64,000 nt of DNA from assembly GCA_029945375.1 (NCBI GenBank), contig CM057065.1, positions 2,108,001 through 2,172,000 of the forward strand. Direction: 5' to 3'. The notes under the pieces are model-generated. The model was given only the letters and a program-made list of their open reading frames with translations, did no database searches and was not told the origin of the DNA. Of this stretch, positions 61,532 through 64,000 are shown one piece after another (position 1 is the stretch's first letter; every line of letters begins with the position of its first letter). Both the position numbers and the translations under genes were made by a program. This DNA comes from Agaricus subrufescens (Eukaryota; Basidiomycota; Agaricomycetes; Agaricales; Agaricaceae).

Positions 61532-64000
61532 ATGGCTTGGACACTCGCTGTCCTGGGCTCTCTCCTCGCCGCCCAGCGCGCGCATGCGGGCAGCCCACCC
61601 GTCAAGGTCTCTCTCACCCCCTCCTGGCCAGATCCCCCCGTCGTCGCCGAGGTCCTGTGAGTGTCCGTGCCGCTTTCAGCCCACCCGTGCTGATGTCACG
61701 TTAGCGAGACCGTAGGGCTCGTGAATCCAGACGGCTTCTTTCACCTTCTCGACAAGCTTACAGATCCACAAGCGTCGATCTTCGCACAGCCTTCTACCTC
61801 TCAGGCACTCTATCAATCTGGCGTCTCCTCTGCCGTTACGCATGGTGTTATCCAGGGCGATGGTGACCTAGCTGAGGTCCATACGAGCCTCTTCCTCCAT
61901 GCCGCCACACCCAAGCTGGAGGCCTTTTATCAGCACTACGAGGACCGCCACCGCGAGAGCAACGGCACTGCGTGCGGATCCTGGGTCGACTGGTATGGCA
62001 AGGTCGCGTGTGATCTCCAGTCGCTCGTGCAATTAGTCGATTCGGAAGAGACAAGTGTGGAGTCGTAAGCATGCCCCTTATCTCAGTCAGCTGTGATCTA
62101 ACCTCTTGCCACCAGCCCAAAGATCCTCACCTTCGATCACATCCATCCCTCGCCTGGTATGACTATCGACAAACCTGACCGAACCGCCATCCTCTACGCC
62201 ACCTTGGACTCTGACAATTTCAGGGAGCTCCATTCATACCTCTATTCTGAGGCGAACAAGCCAGACCCTCGCTTGCAATACGTCCTCCGCCATGTTCCGC
62301 CCCAGGGACCTCGATCGAAACGTAACTATCTCTCTGGATATGGTGTTTCCCTAGACCTGAAAAAGATGGACTACTTGGCTATCGATGACCGACTTTCGTC
62401 AAAAAAACGTATGCGTATTTAGTCAGGTTGTAATTGCAATTTCTTACCTTTGCGTAGAATCCACACACGAGAATGGTCAATCAGCTGAAGAAAGCTCGAA
62501 CCGTGACCTCGACGCCATCTTGTCACTCATAAAGGCTCACCCAGAAAAGGAGGCTGTAGCTGACGCAAAAGCCGCTCTCAGCGAGGAAGAATTCAACAGT
62601 ATGTTTCGTCAATTTCCCATCCAAATGTTCACTAATCGCGTGCTCCTCAGCCATCGGCCATCAAGCAGTCCAACTCATCACAGAGTCGACCAATCCTTTG
62701 CAAACTCTGACTACCCTCTCTCAAAATTTCCCCAAATTCGCAACGGCTCTCTCCCGTCGCGTTCAAGTCAGCTCCAACATCGATGAAGAGCTGACCAAAA
62801 AGGCCCGCAAGATTCAGGCAGGTGCTAATTACTTTTGGTTCAATGGCCAGACTGTTGCCCCCCGCGACGTCCATGTTTTCGGCCTTATGAACCTGTTGAA
62901 GAAGGAGAAAAGCTTGATGAAGCATACCTTGGGGTTAGGGTTAGAGAGTAGCGAGGCTCTGGAAGTAATGACGCATTCCGATGTTACCAACGCTCAGAAG
63001 GATGGACTTGTCACGGATGGGTTGTTAGATGCCAGCGACAGGTCAGAGAAGGGCGACGTCATTGTCTGGTTCAATGACATTGAGAGTGATCTCAAGTGAG
63101 TGGTGGTGACCTATAAAAAGTTCCTAATGATACTGATTTTGCCTGGTGAAGATATATGCCGTGGCATACATCGGTGCTCGGAGTGTGTCTTGTCATTGTG
63201 TTCCGAGATTATTGTGAACTGATGTGATTCTTCAGGTACTCCAAGCGTATCCAGGATCAATGCCCAAAGTCAGACGCAACTTGTTCAATATCGTCCTCGT
63301 CCTAGATCTCCATCAATCGAAAAATATACAATTGATTGGGACCTTGGTCTACAACGTCGTCAGCAAGGGCTTGCCATACAGATTTGGTCTCGTACCACTT
63401 GTCGATGGCGAGGACAGTACGTTTGGCTTTTATTGTTATCTACGGTTCATATTTAACTGGCGTGGATAGGTCTGAAGATGGCAAAAGTAATTTCTTACAT
63501 GCTCAAAACCTTTGGCTGGAAGATTACCACAAACTATTGTCAACTGGTCAGTCGTTGACTTGTTCAATCAACTATTCAAAGCTTAAATTGTATTAGATCG
63601 CCAACCCCACGAACATATACGAAGATCATCCTCAATTTGTGAACGAGTTTGTCGATCTGGCAACAGCCAGGGGTACCTACAATTCGCTTATGAATAACGA
63701 AATGGATCGGTCCAAATTTATTCCTTTTGATGATTTGGTTGGGGACAAGAAGTTTTCTCGTCCTGGATTCACTGTACCTGTGGACAAGATCTCGCGTTAT
63801 GTGGAAAGGTTGAGCGCTAGTGCAAAGGAGTCAGTGAGTGGACGAGGACATGTTTTCTTCAATGGTAAACCTCTCACTCTGGACGACGTAAGTACCTTTT
63901 TCTCTATCTTTTTGTTTTTATAAACTCAAAGTATGTTCGTTAGACCCTCGCGGACGCATTACAAGCTGAAGCTGGACAGCAATTGCAATTTATACAAGAA
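61532..64000 (+). CDS. UDP-glucose:glycoprotein glucosyltransferase (N-terminal part, runs off right edge)
   Basis: ER-lumen folding sensor that re-glucosylates misfolded glycoproteins so that they rebind calnexin. The signal peptide is MAWTLAVLGSLLAAQRAHA, followed by VKVSLTPSWPDPPVVAEVL, the typical UGGT start. Exons read: 61532-61656, 61706-62064, 62116-62408, 62458-62598, 62651-63095, 63152-63182 (31 bases), 63236 to about 63418, and further exons to the edge. Blocks of the thioredoxin-like domains are visible: ETVGLVNPDGFFHLL, LRHVPPQGP with YLSGYGVSLDLKKMDYLAIDD, ITESTNPLQTLTTLSQNFP, GANYFWFNGQTVAPRDVHVF, VIVWFNDIESDLKYMPWHTS, YPGSMPKVRRNLFNIVLVLD and GLPYRFGLVPL. The catalytic GT24 domain lies beyond the window. 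The 31-base exon is needed to keep frame. Confidence 0.95.

Noticed and set aside
62928..62946. Telomere-like GGGGTTAGGGTTAG
   Set aside because: It is coding sequence of UGGT (LGLGLESS) and only two units long; a similar short run at 37559 is also too short to be an interstitial telomere.

Overview
The window is nuclear DNA of a filamentous basidiomycete, most likely a mushroom-forming agaricomycete. Nearly every recognisable gene is cut by many introns of about 47-75 bases with GT...AG ends. The gene set fits: a macrofage-activating-glycoprotein-type GPI protein, a CYP53-like P450, a basidiomycete-type sesquiterpene synthase, a DUF6699-like protein and a fungal PMA-type proton pump. All models below were read by eye, joining exons by reading frame, splice signals and family conservation.

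Layout. 1-1264 (-): 5' part of a long disordered nuclear-type protein running off the left edge. 1.3-6.1 kb: gene-poor, with a 636-bp non-autonomous hAT-type element (4212-4847) that has terminal inverted repeats and a perfect 8-bp target duplication. 6.1-8.5 kb (+): DHA1-type MFS exporter. 10.1-12.1 kb (+): twin-ABC ATPase, convergent with CTP synthase (12.4-14.8 kb, -). CTP synthase is divergent from an omega/Ecm4-type glutathione transferase (15.2-16.6 kb, +), which converges on a GPI-anchored secreted glycoprotein (16.8-18.5 kb, -). 19.7-26.3 kb (+): P450, a one-pass membrane protein, then a sesquiterpene synthase. 27.7-28.4 kb (-): DUF6699-like protein. 31.7 kb: an intron-containing tRNA-Ala(AGC).

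32.4-34.2 kb (-): SRRM1-type PWI/SR splicing coactivator, divergent from a second one-pass membrane protein (34.5-35.4 kb, +) that shares its architecture with the one at 22 kb. 35.4-39.5 kb: gene-poor, with degenerate ~0.4-kb tandem repeats and a 7-bp microsatellite. 39.5-41.0 kb (+): intact old-yellow-enzyme homologue. 42.5-43.8 kb (-): a decayed, inverted full-length copy of it. 44.8-49.2 kb (-): condensin subunit 3. 51.3-54.6 kb (-): plasma-membrane H+-ATPase. 59.4-61.4 kb (-): NMD3, sharing a 120-bp divergent promoter with UDP-glucose:glycoprotein glucosyltransferase (61.5 kb to the right edge, +).

Most genes are housekeeping functions: pyrimidine nucleotides, splicing, condensation, proton pumping, 60S export and ER quality control. 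Interspersed is a plausible but unproven specialised or detoxifying set (MFS, GST, CYP53-like P450, terpene synthase, OYE). I did not find a wholly new system. The least-explained items are the paired one-pass membrane proteins, the OYE pair in which each copy has lost a different active-site histidine, the twin-ABC ATPase with one degenerate nucleotide site, and the hAT-type element.
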